Part shown: in pieces, positions 25,351 through 39,341 of the stretch
Layout of the letters: every line of letters begins with the position of its first letter
How positions within the stretch are numbered: position 1 is the first letter of the stretch
DNA from: Entrophospora sp. SA101
Taxonomy: Eukaryota > Glomeromycota > Glomeromycetes > Entrophosporales > Entrophosporaceae
Direction: 5' to 3'
Length of the DNA stretch: 59,142 bases
Assembly (NCBI GenBank): GCA_958430865.1
Contig: CAUDNR010001968.1
Span: 1-59,142, forward strand
Made by a program: the position numbers and the translations under genes
Notes under the pieces: generated by a model
Database searches by the model: none
What the model was told of the DNA's origin: nothing
The model's input: only the letters and a program-made list of their open reading frames with translations

Positions 25351-26053
25351 TCAAATTCTAATAAAATCTCGAACATCTTCATAATCTTTCATTGATTCTA
25401 AATAACTAATAAGATGTAGTAAAACTTCATCATCGTCATTGTTTTGTGTCCATTTTACTAATTTTATTCCATTTTCTTGAATAAAAAAATATATGCATTG
25501 TAAATCATCATCAATCGTCACATTACATTACTACACGAAAAAAAATTTACCTTTATGAAAAGCAAATGAAGTATAATTATCATCTATCATACAAACTTTT
25601 TTAAGATCTGATCCTACAACTCCAAGATCTTTTGTGAATCTATTTTGTTTGTACAAGATGCAGGACTATATTATTTGAATTAATTTTAATTTTAATAAAA
25701 AAATTATATTTTATATTTTTAAAAATCAGTCAGTTTATATAATTTATAACCTCGCGATAAAATCTTTTACAAAAATATTTATTCTCCGGGTCTATATAAT
25801 CGAGAATTTTGTTTGCATAATCAGGAACAGACGCTGTAAATACCACAATATTAAACCATTCACTAGTCTACATTAACAATAACAACAACAACAACAACAA
25901 CATTATTATTATTATTATTATTATTATTAGCAGAGCAAATTAATAAAGAAATAAAAAAATATACTTTTTCTAAAAACAAATCAAGATGAGGTCTTTATAA
26001 ACGTAATAAAGTGATTGTGAAAGATTCTTTCGTGGAATATAGCGCGATGATAT
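25351..26053 (-). pseudogene. FCP1/SCP-type (NIF) phosphatase, 5'-truncated and frameshifted
   Basis: The C-terminal half of an FCP1-like (HAD) phosphatase is readable: YVYK, a one-base frameshift at about 26000, then RPHLDLFLEK, TSEWFNIVVFTASVPDYANK, ILDYIDPENKYFCKRFYRE, LGVVGSDLKKVCMIDDN, and a stop at 25351-25353 after VRDFIRI. The VVFTAS strand, the CKRFYRE segment and the acidic loop are family hallmarks. The catalytic DxDxT segment should lie upstream, but coding potential ends near 26053, about 60 bp from the inner limit of the right arm of the inverted duplication. I infer that the rearrangement or a repeat insertion removed the 5' half. A (TAA/CAA)n tract fills one intron at 25876-25930. 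Confidence 0.75.
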
Positions 26054-26557
26054 CATCAAAAAACCAATATGATGGTCACTGACGTCACTGACCAATATTG
26101 CTTAGACTATTGGGGTGATTTTTTTGTAATCGCACAGAATTTCCGAAATTTACGTAAAGAACATAGTAAACATATTGTTTTCAAAACACTACTCCTTCTC
26201 CGTTTTCAAAGATATAGTCATTAAATTTCCATGAAAGGTAGTATATATATTATAATTTAATGCCATGGAAAGATTTAATGGATTAATAATACTAGTGGTG
26301 TAAAAAAACTCATTCGAAATACAGAAAATTTCTTTCTTTATCGTAATACTTCTATCTATTGAAACTTCCGAAAAAATTGTATGAAATAAAGATTCTCTCT
26401 CCATAGCACTTTTCTACAAATGTATCCTGATTAAAAACCTCTAATAATTTTATAAATGTAACGATTTTCCGGAAGCCTTAGCGATTGAAAGTTCATAATA
26501 TTAATAAAACACTAATAACGTAATAACGTATTTGTTGCACTGTTTTTCTCTTTAGAG

Positions 26558-26907
26558 AAAAAAGGGGTACCATAAAAAATCCGCATATATGGATTTACAT
26601 TATGACATTAATTAGATTTGTTAATCAACTTATATATATATATCGAATACCCCATTAAACTATATCATAACCGTGAGAAAAATGGGTCAGGTTACACGAT
26701 CAAAATCATAGTGGGCTTCACGATAAATGCGTAAAAAAGGGGTACCATAAAAAATCCGCATATATGGATTTACATTATGACATTAATTAGATTTGTTAAT
26801 CAACTTATATATATATATCGAATACCCCATTAAACTATATCATAACCGTGAGAAAAATGGGTCAGGTTACACGATCAAAATCATAGTGGGCTTCACGATA
26901 AATGCGT
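26558..26907. repeat. exact 175-bp tandem duplication upstream of right UreD
   Basis: 26558-26732 and 26733-26907 are identical units, each running from AAAAAAGGGGTACCATAAAA to GATAAATGCGT. The left arm has a single copy (11208-11382). The second unit ends 25 bp before the UreD start codon, so the duplication doubles the proximal promoter or 5' UTR of this copy. Confidence 0.9.
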
Positions 26908-26932
26908 ACTACCAGAAAATTTTGTTGAAAAT

Positions 26933-27961
26933 ATGGAAAAAATTATTAAAAAAAATCAAGACACTTTAAAATATAAATCACCATCTGGTCATGGTGAAAT
27001 AATAATTAAAATGCCTTCTGGAACCAGTACTAAACCATCTTTTTCCACACTGCAAGCATCTTATCCATTGAAATTTCTTTCACCTAAAACATATACACCA
27101 TATCTTGCTGCCATATACATTCTAACTTATGGCGGTGGAATGGTATCTGGTGATAAAATCTTTATTAATATTGAATGTCATGAAAATGTCAACCTAATGC
27201 TTTTAACTCAAGGTTCAACTAAAATTTATAAAAAACGACAGATATCAGATCAATTTAACAACAATAATGATAATGGGTTGGAAACAACACAGAACCTAAA
27301 TGTTATTGTGCAGAAAAATTCTTTTGTACTTCAATTACCAGAACCAACAACATGCTTTTATGATTCAGAATTTGTTCAACATCAAAAATACTCATTAGAG
27401 AATCATACATCATCTGTAATTATTCTGGATTGGTTTACTAGTGGTAGAATGTCTCGTGGTGAACGTTGGGAATTTCTAAAATATGAGTCTGGCATTGACT
27501 TGTTTGTTAATAACAAATTAATATTCAGAGATGTTGTTTTATTAAAACGGAAATTTGATGATTATATTTCAAGATCTTCCACACCTAAAGAAGATAGTAC
27601 TAATAAAAATAAAATTAACAGCAACAACAATAGAAATAGTATTAAGGAATGTTTAGAACCTTATAATTGTTTTGCCACATTAGTATTGTATGGACCAAAA
27701 GTTACTTTATTAATAAATAATATTGTAGAAGAATTTGATAAAATAGTTGTTGGCAAGGCAAGTAAAATGCCTGATTTGATATGGTCATCTTCTGGATTAG
27801 ACACAAAACAACATAATGATGGTGAGATCTCTGATTTGAAAGGATTAGTGCTAAAGGTTGCTGGTGTGACTACTGAGATTGTGAAGAATTTTTTGATCGA
27901 AGTAGCATTAAAAGATTTAGATGAATTGGTTGGTGATAATTTATTTAAAAGAGCTCTATAA
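26933..27961 (+). CDS. ureD: urease accessory protein UreD, right copy
   Basis: UreD (fungal and plant UreD, bacterial UreH) is a cytosolic chaperone that, with UreF and UreG, loads nickel into urease. The gene is a single exon of 342 residues. Family landmarks: LQASYPLKFLSPKTY (about residues 41-55), YGGGMVSGDKIFINIE (about 68-83), LLTQGSTKIYKKR (about 90-103), then a strand pattern with LPEPTTCFYDSEF and the WFTSGRMSRGERWEF segment near residues 165-180. A poly-Asn/Lys insert (about 225-240) is typical of this genome. The ATG at 26933 gives a start MEKIIKKNQD with no signal peptide. Its stop faces the stop of ALG8 across a 633-bp spacer. Identical in protein to the left copy. Confidence 0.95.
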   Translation: MEKIIKKNQDTLKYKSPSGHGEIIIKMPSGTSTKPSFSTLQASYPLKFLSPKTYTPYLAAIYILTYGGGMVSGDKIFINIECHENVNLMLLTQGSTKIYKKRQISDQFNNNNDNGLETTQNLNVIVQKNSFVLQLPEPTTCFYDSEFVQHQKYSLENHTSSVIILDWFTSGRMSRGERWEFLKYESGIDLFVNNKLIFRDVVLLKRKFDDYISRSSTPKEDSTNKNKINSNNNRNSIKECLEPYNCFATLVLYGPKVTLLINNIVEEFDKIVVGKASKMPDLIWSSSGLDTKQHNDGEISDLKGLVLKVAGVTTEIVKNFLIEVALKDLDELVGDNLFKRAL

Positions 27962-28594
27962 TAGTAGTACATTATTAATTATTTAAGGGAGCATTATTTA
28001 AAATATATGTGTAATGCATTTCATATTAACATCAAAAAAATTTATTTCCACCACCACCATAAATGTCAACATCATGTCTGACATAATTTATGACAGCTTT
28101 AAACCCTTCAAATCAATGTACACATGGTTACCTTTTGCTCTTTTTTGTAGAGTCATTCCAGGATCCTTTTGATTTTTTTTTATTATTGGGACTAGTTTTA
28201 TGCAACATCCATTCCTTTCTGCTTGTACCAATCATGCAATCTTCACTTCTGAGAAAATGGTACCCTATTTATTTATAATTATTAACTCAAATACAGAAAC
28301 ATAAATAGATACATGCAATCTAATAAGTCCGGGATATATAAACCAAGAGTCAATTGCTGAAATCACAAATTTTTAAAAAAAATTTAATCAGTCAGGGAAT
28401 ATTTGTAGATAAAAATTAGTGGTCTGATTATAATCTTTAATTATAAATTAAGACTTTATTTACCCAAAACAAATAAATTAATATATAGAGGGGTTTTTTT
28501 TATCATTTTATCATTACAAATTTTTTATTCTTTTATTTTAAAATTAATTTATAATATTAATGTTATTTAGATTAAAAAGATTCAATTTATTTAA

Positions 28595-31085
<2,491 letters not shown>

Positions 31086-31260
31086 TTTTAATTCTTTTAA
31101 TTAATAAGTGTGTCCAGAAATATATATGCATTTTTAAAGGATGTATTTTCACGTGATTTTAACCATATTTAGAAAGATTTACATGATGTTCAGAGCTTGC
31201 CTCTCTAAATACTATGGCTTTGTGATACTGATTGATACCTAATGCCTCACCCAATATGAT

Positions 31261-32650
31261 ATGATGATTTACACATCTAAATATTTTTTATCCAATTTTT
31301 TTAAAAATAAGAAAAGTAATATTTTAATTTGTCAGAGATCATTATTTATCAATAATAACAATTCATCACTGCCACTAATTTCACAACATTTTTGTTTAAA
31401 GAAGTCATTTAACTATAAAAAATCATCATGTAAATCACCATTGAAATTAAATTATGTTCATAAAATTTATAATTCTACACCATCATCAAATAATTCATCA
31501 TTACTTGTAAAAGAAAAACCAATATCTAAAAAATTTTATGAAATAATTAACAGTATAAAAGTTGGTGATGGTAAAGAAGTATTAACTTCTGCAACAAAAG
31601 TGTTAAACGATTTTACAGGATATTCTGTTGTAGAAGACTTAAAGAAAAAGGTTATTCAACAAGGTAAAATAAATAGATGAAATCTATATATATATATATA
31701 TATATGTATATGTATATGTATATGTATGCATACAATGTGATAATTATTGAGATATTGCAAATTTTTAATTTTGTGAATAATTATTTTTATTTTTTTACTT
31801 GACAGAGAATAAATTGGCAGAAGCACGAAAACAACTTGAAGATGCAAAACTTTCATATGAGAACGCCATATCTATAAGATCAAATACACAACGTGAAGTT
31901 AGTGAATTATTACAACGTAAACATTTATGGACAAATGATGATGTGATCAGATTTACAGAATTGTATCGTAATGAACATTTAAATGAACAAAAAGAGGTGG
32001 CAGCCAAAGATGAATTTCATAAATGTGAAAAAATGGTTGAGACAGGTTACACCGAATTGACTAGGATGATGATGATGAGGTATCATGAAGAACAAGTTTG
32101 GAGTGACAAGATTCGTAGTGCATCTACATATGGTACAATTTCCTTGATATTGCTTAATTTTATATTGTTTATTTGTGTACAAACTGTTTTTGAACCAAGG
32201 AAAAGACAAAAATTGGCTGATAAATTTGAAGAATTACTTATTGTAAGGTCAAATGAAGAAGAGGGTAGACTTAAAAATGATATTTTTCAATTACTTAAAG
32301 AACAGTTACAAAAATTGGAAAAAAGATTTAATGAATTACTAAATGTTTCAACAATAACAACAGCAACATTACCATCATCACTGATTTCAAATGAGCCTAA
32401 AGATATAATAATTGAGCAAGAAACAGCAGTAAAAGATAATGAGCAAGGTGTTAATAATAATCCTGATGAAATTGAAGCAATAAATTATTCTGATTCTTCC
32501 TCAACTTTAAATCTTATTAAGCAAAATAACCCAAAAATTGTCCATTTGTCAACTGATGAGTTAGAAAATATTACTATCATTTCTGCTATATTGGGAGCCT
32601 CTGTGGGTATACTACTTAGCCTAGCATTTAATGAAATATTTAGAAGATGA
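31261..32650 (+). CDS. She9/Mdm33-type inner mitochondrial membrane protein, complete copy
   Basis: She9/Mdm33 proteins sit in the inner mitochondrial membrane and affect its fission and morphology. Two exons (31261-31663, 31806-32650) give 415 residues. The start MMIYTSKYFLSNFFKNKKS is Lys/Ser/Phe-rich without acids, as a presequence should be; the second Met would serve equally. A long coiled coil follows (ENKLAEARKQLEDAKLSYEN and beyond) with RKHLWTNDDVIRFTELYRNE, a conserved family segment. Next come a membrane helix YGTISLILLNFILFICVQTV and a conserved EPRKR, a variable matrix/linker region rich in Asn and Thr, and a last membrane helix IISAILGASVGILLSLAF near the C-terminus. The only intron contains a TA/CATA dinucleotide array. 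The left-arm copy lacks everything after base 32225. Confidence 0.88.
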
Positions 32651-32783
32651 TTAAATTAATTTTTTTATGTATTATAATATGTCTATATAATATATATATA
32701 TATATATATAATATTTACTTTACACATTGAAATTTATTAATTTATTAGAGAAAAGGCAAAAAAATAAAAAAAATTTTTTTTTG

Positions 32784-34146
32784 TTAATCACACTTTAATC
32801 CATGTCTTTTTTTAATCAAATCGAGATTTGCTTTCAAGTGAGAAGGAACTTCTTTCTCAATCCATTCCCACTGCCAAGTTGTCCTTCCATGTGTATACTG
32901 AATTTTGTTTGCTCTAACATATGGATTGTTCCTAGTTTTATCCTCAACGATGCTCCACATTTTCTGTCGTTGATAAATATTTGTTATGTGACCTAGCAAT
33001 GGATCTCTTAAATCTAATGATTTTACAATTCGATTTTCTTTTAATTTTCGAATCACTATCTTTGAAGCTTTATCAATATCTGATTTTTGAGACCATCGAT
33101 TTATAGTACCATGCAAAGACATAATTATAATAACAATTAATATCAAAGCACCTATTAATTAAAAAATAATTAGTAAACATGTATTTATTTCAATCTTATT
33201 TTATGCATAAAAATAGTTCACCAATTATATTATATATATTTTGTTTAAACCAAGTTTTAGTATATTCTACTAGATGTATAAATGAAACCTTTAAATAACA
33301 TTTGATTGAATATTTGGGATTGTTAGAGATAATGTGAATCTGGTTTTGTAGTTCTTGGTTAGAAATACTATATGAAATCATTGTATTAAGATGATAAACA
33401 TATTAATTTAATTTTAATATATAATAAAAAAAACATTAACAAACAGAAGGTACTTACGATGATGGCAATAGTTTTTCATAAATTTCAACATCATTATCAT
33501 CCTTTAAATCATTCACTGCAAGTTCAAAATATTTATCAAAATCTTCTTGAGAATATTTCGCCTTTATCATTATATAAAATAATAATATTATTATTGTTTA
33601 AAAAAATAACAGTAAATAATAAAAAAATATAGAACAAAACCTACGAATTTCTTTCTAAGCAGCATTTTCAAGCTGTCAACATGAAGTAATTTGTCATCAT
33701 CATAATTATCAACTAATTTACATTTAAATTTTCCAGTTTCTTGTGCGATTATATTTTTCAATGATTTTATATATTTTGATGTTATCTTCATTTCCTCATT
33801 GTCAATTACGCATTCGTATTTTAATGGATTATTTGATATACGAATTGGTTTTAATCCTGGATAACATGTAATAAATCTTCCATTTGAACAATGTGCATTG
33901 TTTGGACAAGCAATACAAATTTTATTATTAATCATCGATCCTATGATTTAATAATAAATAAATTAAATCAAATTAATGATATATTAATTGCTATTAATGA
34001 ATCTACTACTCTTTACCATTAGTTGCGATTATTTCTTCGTTACAAAAGATATATTTGTTAGCTGGAGAATATATAACATAGAAATAAAATGAAACAATTG
34101 AGACAAGTATGTATGATATTATTGTAAAAGAATATTTTGGATACAT
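32784..34146 (-). CDS. MSC-domain (Man1/Src1 C-terminal) nuclear-envelope type protein
   Basis: Five exons (34017-34146, 33645-33940, 33458-33561, 33222-33367, 32784-33151), in phase, 347 residues. It starts with a short cytosolic tip and a membrane helix (IISYILVSIVSFYFYVIYS). A Cys-rich lumenal start follows (CIACPNNAHCSNGRFITCYP). A second helix lies at about 225-240 (ALILIVIIIMSL). It ends with LDLRDPLLGH, KMWSIVEDKTRNNPYVRA and TTWQWEWIEKEV. This Cys pattern and the WEW ending define the Man1-Src1 C-terminal domain of inner nuclear membrane proteins (Heh1/Src1, LEMD3). No HeH/LEM or long nucleoplasmic N-terminus is present or found upstream, so this is an MSC-only version. It converges on She9 with 133 bp between stops. 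Confidence 0.82.
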
Positions 34147-34639
34147 TGTAAAGGTTCTTTTGATCAAATTTTATTATTATTATGATTTTGATGATCAACT
34201 ATACACGAACCAAAATTAAAGACGGACGGTCACCTGGGACAATTTTAATTGGCCAATAATATCGCACGCATAAAAGGTGCTCGCTCTAGTTTTTTTTGCA
34301 AAAAAAATTTTTTATAAATTTCTATTTCTAATTAATTTATTCATATATATACTCCATATCTTTTTCTCAATGAATCCAAGATAGTATATGCTCTATTAAT
34401 GAGCAATATAGTGATTATCGTTAAATAAGGACAAGATTTTTGATAATTTTACAGCAACGCCTTCTCCTTTACCCATCATCACAGATACAAAAGGCCATTA
34501 ATTTTCTAAAATCGTTAATTAATTTAATCAATTTAATAAATATAATGATTTTTAAAAATATATTATTTAACGATAAAAACCATCTCAAATAAATCAATTA
34601 ATAATGATGAAATAGTATATGTGTCACCACGGGCAGAAG

Positions 34640-35110
34640 TCATGGTTTTATTTTAACGTAAGCAACATAAATATCTAAATGTTTTGTCACTTGTATATCA
34701 GTTGATCCATCAATCATTATACCAAATACTGACACTTTACGAGTTCATGCCATAATTGTTCTTCAAGAGCTTTGAAATAGCCATTAACATTTCATGACCT
34801 GAAACTTCATTAGAATATGTAATTGATCCTTTAGTGGTATCAATTGCACCCAATTGAGTACACGAGATGGAAGTTTTCTTAGAGGAAAGTCATGTTTTGA
34901 TAAATCTTCATGACAGAAATTATTTTTATCATGAAAATATTTTCATATTTTTGAAATTTCCAATTTTTCTGCCTCAACAATAATCCATTTTTCTTTTATG
35001 AGTAAGACATGTTTTACAGGATATTTTCACTTAGAATTGGAATCTTAAGTTAATCATTTTAACCAATTTGAATTAAAATTCTTTTTATGGGTTTCATTTT
35101 TCAAATAATT
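34640..35110 (-). pseudogene. hAT/ZMYM-type transposase remnant
   Basis: Minus-strand segments, separated by stops, read KVSVFGIMIDGSTDIQVTKH followed by LDIYVAYVKIKP (34640-34741). Upstream are FCHEDLSKHDFPLRKLPSR and KKNFNSNWLK. The IDxSTDxxxxKxLxxYVxYV strand and an upstream NWL zinc-finger-like start are typical of DUF4371/TTF-type hAT transposases. It is thoroughly broken, with frameshifts and stops in every segment. Confidence 0.5.
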
Positions 35111-35705
35111 GGTGTTTGACAAATCAAGATCAGAAGAATCATCATAAACTGCCAGAATTATAAAATAATAAAACAACACATATATAGTTGAAACAAATTT
35201 TTTAAATTGATTGATTATATAGAATATACTATAATATTTTCAAAGAAAATTGCGACTTTTGAAGTTTTTAATAATGATTGATTTATTTCGAAAAGTAGCC
35301 GCACAGATGCTTTTGGTTTAACAGGGTCGACTATGTAATAATATAATATTTGTAAGTATGTTTATAAAATGATCGAGGTATTGAAAATTTTCCACTTTGA
35401 TAAATTAAGTTAATTATTAAAATTTATATGCTTACAATATTTTATTTCCCATCACATTAATATAACTATATAGTGAATTACTAAATCCTATGTTGATATA
35501 ATATATATATGTATATATATTTTGAGATTGTGAGCCCAATTCATAATTTGATATTATATGTAGTGTTGGTTTCCAAAATTTACAACTGTGTAAAATCAAA
35601 AGGTTTTGCCACAAATTGAACATATTCAAAATAGGTTTGGCGACCAACACTAATTGTACGTGGTGTAAAAATACGCTCAATTATTGAACTGCTTATTGGG
35701 CTTTA

Positions 35706-35774
35706 TATAAATAAAATAAATAAATAAATAATAATAATAATAATAGTAATAGTAATAATAATAATAATAAATAG
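35706..35774. repeat. (TAAA)n/(TAA)n microsatellite
   Basis: AATAAATAAATA units pass into TAATAATAATAG units over about 69 bp. Confidence 0.8.
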
Positions 35775-37348
35775 ATTAAAAATTAAAATACACGCTCGTC
35801 GCATTTATAATTTTGGTTTCTAGTATACTGTAGTTTTGTCATTGTGAAAAAGAACGAAAGAGGCCAGGATAAAACTTATAAATAATAAGTTGACAAAGTA
35901 AAAAACAACCGATTAGTCAACTAACTAGTTGGTTAATTAGTGCTTCGCACATAAGAGTAGGGGCAAAAAAACCGGTTTGTAAGAAAACATTTCCCAATTA
36001 AATAATTTAATAAAATAAATAATTCTTTTTCGCTTAATTAAACGTTAGGGTTTAATTGTTTATCTGTTATCAGAGTGGTATAAAACCCTGGGTTTGTTAA
36101 TATAGTAGTAGTAAGGTTTACGTTTCTGTTTACGTTTTTGTAAAAGTTAAGTGTAAACGTAAGGTGTTATTTTACTTCTACATCTTTAAGGGTAGAGTGT
36201 ACATAACACAATTTTACTATGATACATTAGATGTGTTTTTTTTGACCACCAATCATTAAAAATATTAGTGTAGTCATAATCAATGTTGCCTGTGTCCGCC
36301 ACTTTAAATGTCCCAGACATTCCTGGGCAAAAATATGAATTTTGCTTGTAAATAATATGAGGGTAGCTTTTTAGTCAACCTTAGTTATTGGATGAGTTTT
36401 GGGTTAGCCTTTTAAGTTAACTTATCAATTAATTTATTTATTTTACAAATTATCCTGCTTGTTGCCTCTTTCTTGTACCTACCTAGAATATACAAGGAGT
36501 TGAAATATTTCGACCTGAAATGTCAAAAGTCAAATTAAAAAGTCGAAATGGTCGAAATTACATCACACAACAGGCTGAACATACAGAAAATTAATCAAAA
36601 GCTCCAAATTCTCATAACTCGGTCAATATCAGACTGTTCTGAATAAAACAACTACCATTTGAATTCTCTTGATGAAGTGAGTCTAATGAGATGTAATTCA
36701 CAAAATCCGAATAACTGATTATTGAGATATTTTGGTTTACTGTATATATTAAAACAAATCTCCATTTATTGATGCTATAAACATTAAACTACCATTGTTT
36801 GAATCGTCTTTATGAGACTATTCTAACGAGATAAATAAATTTGAAATTATTTAATTATAATAAATCGTGTGATATATCGAAATGGACAAAATCGATTTCG
36901 ACCATTTCGAATTCATATATAGTAACTATTATAGGGTAGTTACCATTATAAAATATTTACGGGCTGCCGCAAATTACTGTCATTAGTCATATTAGTCTTT
37001 GAATTATTTGTGATCTGCAGTAACTGAATAGTCAGTCAGTAAGATTTGTTCTTTGTGCGATTGGTGGATTGATGATGAGTATGCAAGGACGTATGTCTGG
37101 TATTTTGCATTTGATTTTCTCATAGACTCACTGTAATCGTAATGTAAACATCATTAGAATATTTTCTTGTCAATAAACTACCATTTAAAAGAGAAATTAG
37201 GGTTAATGAATAACTTTCCATTGGGGGATGTGAGGTTTTGCGGTGCCACGGCTGTATAGAATAAGCAAAGTCTCATGTGAAATGATGGCTGTATTAGTAT
37301 TAGTATGTATGTATTCGTGAATAAAATTTTTTTTTTAAAAAAATCTGA

Positions 37349-39341
37349 ATGTTTTCATATAATCTCAACAGTATTAGTATCAATACAAAAAAATTAATTA
37401 CAAGATGTTTATCATCAATTCAAAACAACAATACAGCTACTACTTCTTTTAATAAATTTTTTAAAACACATCAATTCATTGTTGGTAAAGATGAAGCTGA
37501 TATGAGACTCGATCATTTTCTTCATTACCAAACTGGCTTACCAACCTCTGTCATTCAAAAAAAAATAAGAAAAAACGAAGTATAATTTATTAGATTTATT
37601 TATTTTTTTCTGGGGAAGATGACTTTATGATTAATTTCTGTTTTTTTCCTATAGGTTAAATTAAATGTCAATAATTCAAATAATGATGATGATAGTAATG
37701 TTATTTTGGCTGATGATTTTTCTATAAATAATGATAATGAATTGATAATTGAAAATCAATCAATTGTAAAAACTACAACAAAGAAAAAAGATAAGTCAAT
37801 TCCAAAACATGCTCTTAAAGTTAAGATTGGTGACATTGTTACAATAAGAAGCCCTGACTTGTATCAGGCAAACAAATATACTAGACCAACCAGAAAACCT
37901 AAAGAGGTATTTTTTTATTTAATCCAATCTTTTAATTCAATATTTAATGATTTATTTATTTAACAGTCTTTTAGTGATTTTGACATTAAAAGGATCAGAT
38001 CAATGATTTTATATCAAGATGATGAAATTATGGTTGTAAATAAACCTTCTGGCATTGCAACTCAAGGTATCTCATCTACATATATTTATTAAGGATTAGT
38101 TTGAAATTTTACTGATTCTTTTATTATAAATGTCAATTTTTAGGTGGACCCAAAATAAGAAATCATATAGATGGGCTATTAAATGGTATTTTTAATATTA
38201 AATGGATTTTTTTGTTCTTTTAAAAAAAATTTTTTATTAAAATGATTTTCCTTCATTAATAAAAATGTTAACATTAGTATTGCAATTTGAACACCCTGAG
38301 CCTCCTCGTTTGGTTCATAGGTTAGACAAGGTGTTTGAATCATTCTTAATAAATTTCATCACTTAAAAAAAATATATTCATATATTATATATATTTATAT
38401 TTATACTTACTTGATAATTAGAATACAACTGGTGCATTGATTCTTGGTAGAACAAGATCTGCTGCTGGAAAATTATCATTCATGTTTCGTGAAAGTACCA
38501 TAGAGAAGATTGTAAGTATTTATTTTTGGCAAGGATGATAAAAATTAAATTATAACATTATATATATAATCATTTATTTATTTTAGTATACAGCGATTGT
38601 TACAAAATTTCTACCACGTGATTTATTTAAAAAAAAAATAGAAGCTCCAATTGTTTATGGTGGTAAACCTCCTTTTGAAAAAGTTCTTTGTATTACAGGT
38701 AAATAATCTAATAAATATAACATAATATCTATATTTATAATAATATATATATATATATATATATATATTGATTGTTGATAGATGAGTCCTCACCATTATT
38801 GGAAAAATCAAGACCCTCATTCACAGAATATCAAGTTTTGGCTGGTATAGGAAATCATTCTTTACTTAGATTGTTTCCACAAACTGGTAGAAAACATCAA
38901 CTAAGAGTCCATTGTGCTTCTATATTAACTGGTAAATAAATAAACATATATCTGATATTTATAAAGTTTATAAATAAAACTAAATATTCCATGAATCTAT
39001 ATTTATATTTATTTCTAGCACCAATTTTGGGTGATTCAAAATATGGTTATATTTCTAAAAGTCACCATGATAAAAAAGATGATGATGAAAAATCTGGACC
39101 AATGTATTTACATTTAAGCAAAGTAATAATTAGGGTAAGGAAATTATTAAATATTTATAAAATTATAATAAATTTATTTATTATTTAATTTTATTCCAAT
39201 TTATAGAATTGGAGAACATCAGAGGGTAAAATACTTTCTAAACCAATAGAAGTGTTTTGTCCATTACCCAATTATTTCAACAAAAAATGTGAAGATTTAT
39301 TTTCTTTTTCTGGTGATTATTTTGATCAAGATCATTACTAA
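37349..39341 (+). CDS. RluA-type pseudouridine synthase, probably mitochondrial
   Basis: Isomerises uridine to pseudouridine in rRNA or tRNA. Ten exons (37349-37579, 37655-37906, 37967-38066, 38144-38185, 38278-38330, 38422-38511, 38587-38698, 38782-38931, 39019-39134, 39207-39341) give 426 residues. The first 35 or so residues are basic and Ser/Thr/Asn-rich, a likely mitochondrial presequence. An S4-like RNA-binding unit follows (MRLDHFLHYQTGLPTSVIQK). The core has ILYQDDEIMVVNKPSGIATQ, the catalytic loop RLVHRLDKNTTGALILGRTR with Asp225 as nucleophile, LLRLFPQTGRKHQLRVHCA, and APILGDSKYGY. All are canonical for the RluA/RluD family. An Asn/Asp/Lys-rich insert splits the S4 region from the core. 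Target RNA is unknown. Confidence 0.93.

Larger units (their letters stand above)
34147..37348. other. 3.2-kb gene-free stretch with transposon debris
   Basis: Apart from the hAT remnant and microsatellite listed separately, 36490-36930 looks like a degenerate dispersed repeat. Within it two related motifs recur: AACTACCATTTGAATTCTCT...GAGTCTAATGAGAT and AACTACCATTGTTTGAATCG...TATTCTAACGAGAT. The 82-codon minus frame at 35432-35680 has no start context or partner and is not accepted. Confidence 0.45.

Noticed and set aside
35432..35680. 82-codon minus-strand frame
   Set aside because: No motif, no splice partners, and AT-rich flanks; not supported as a gene.
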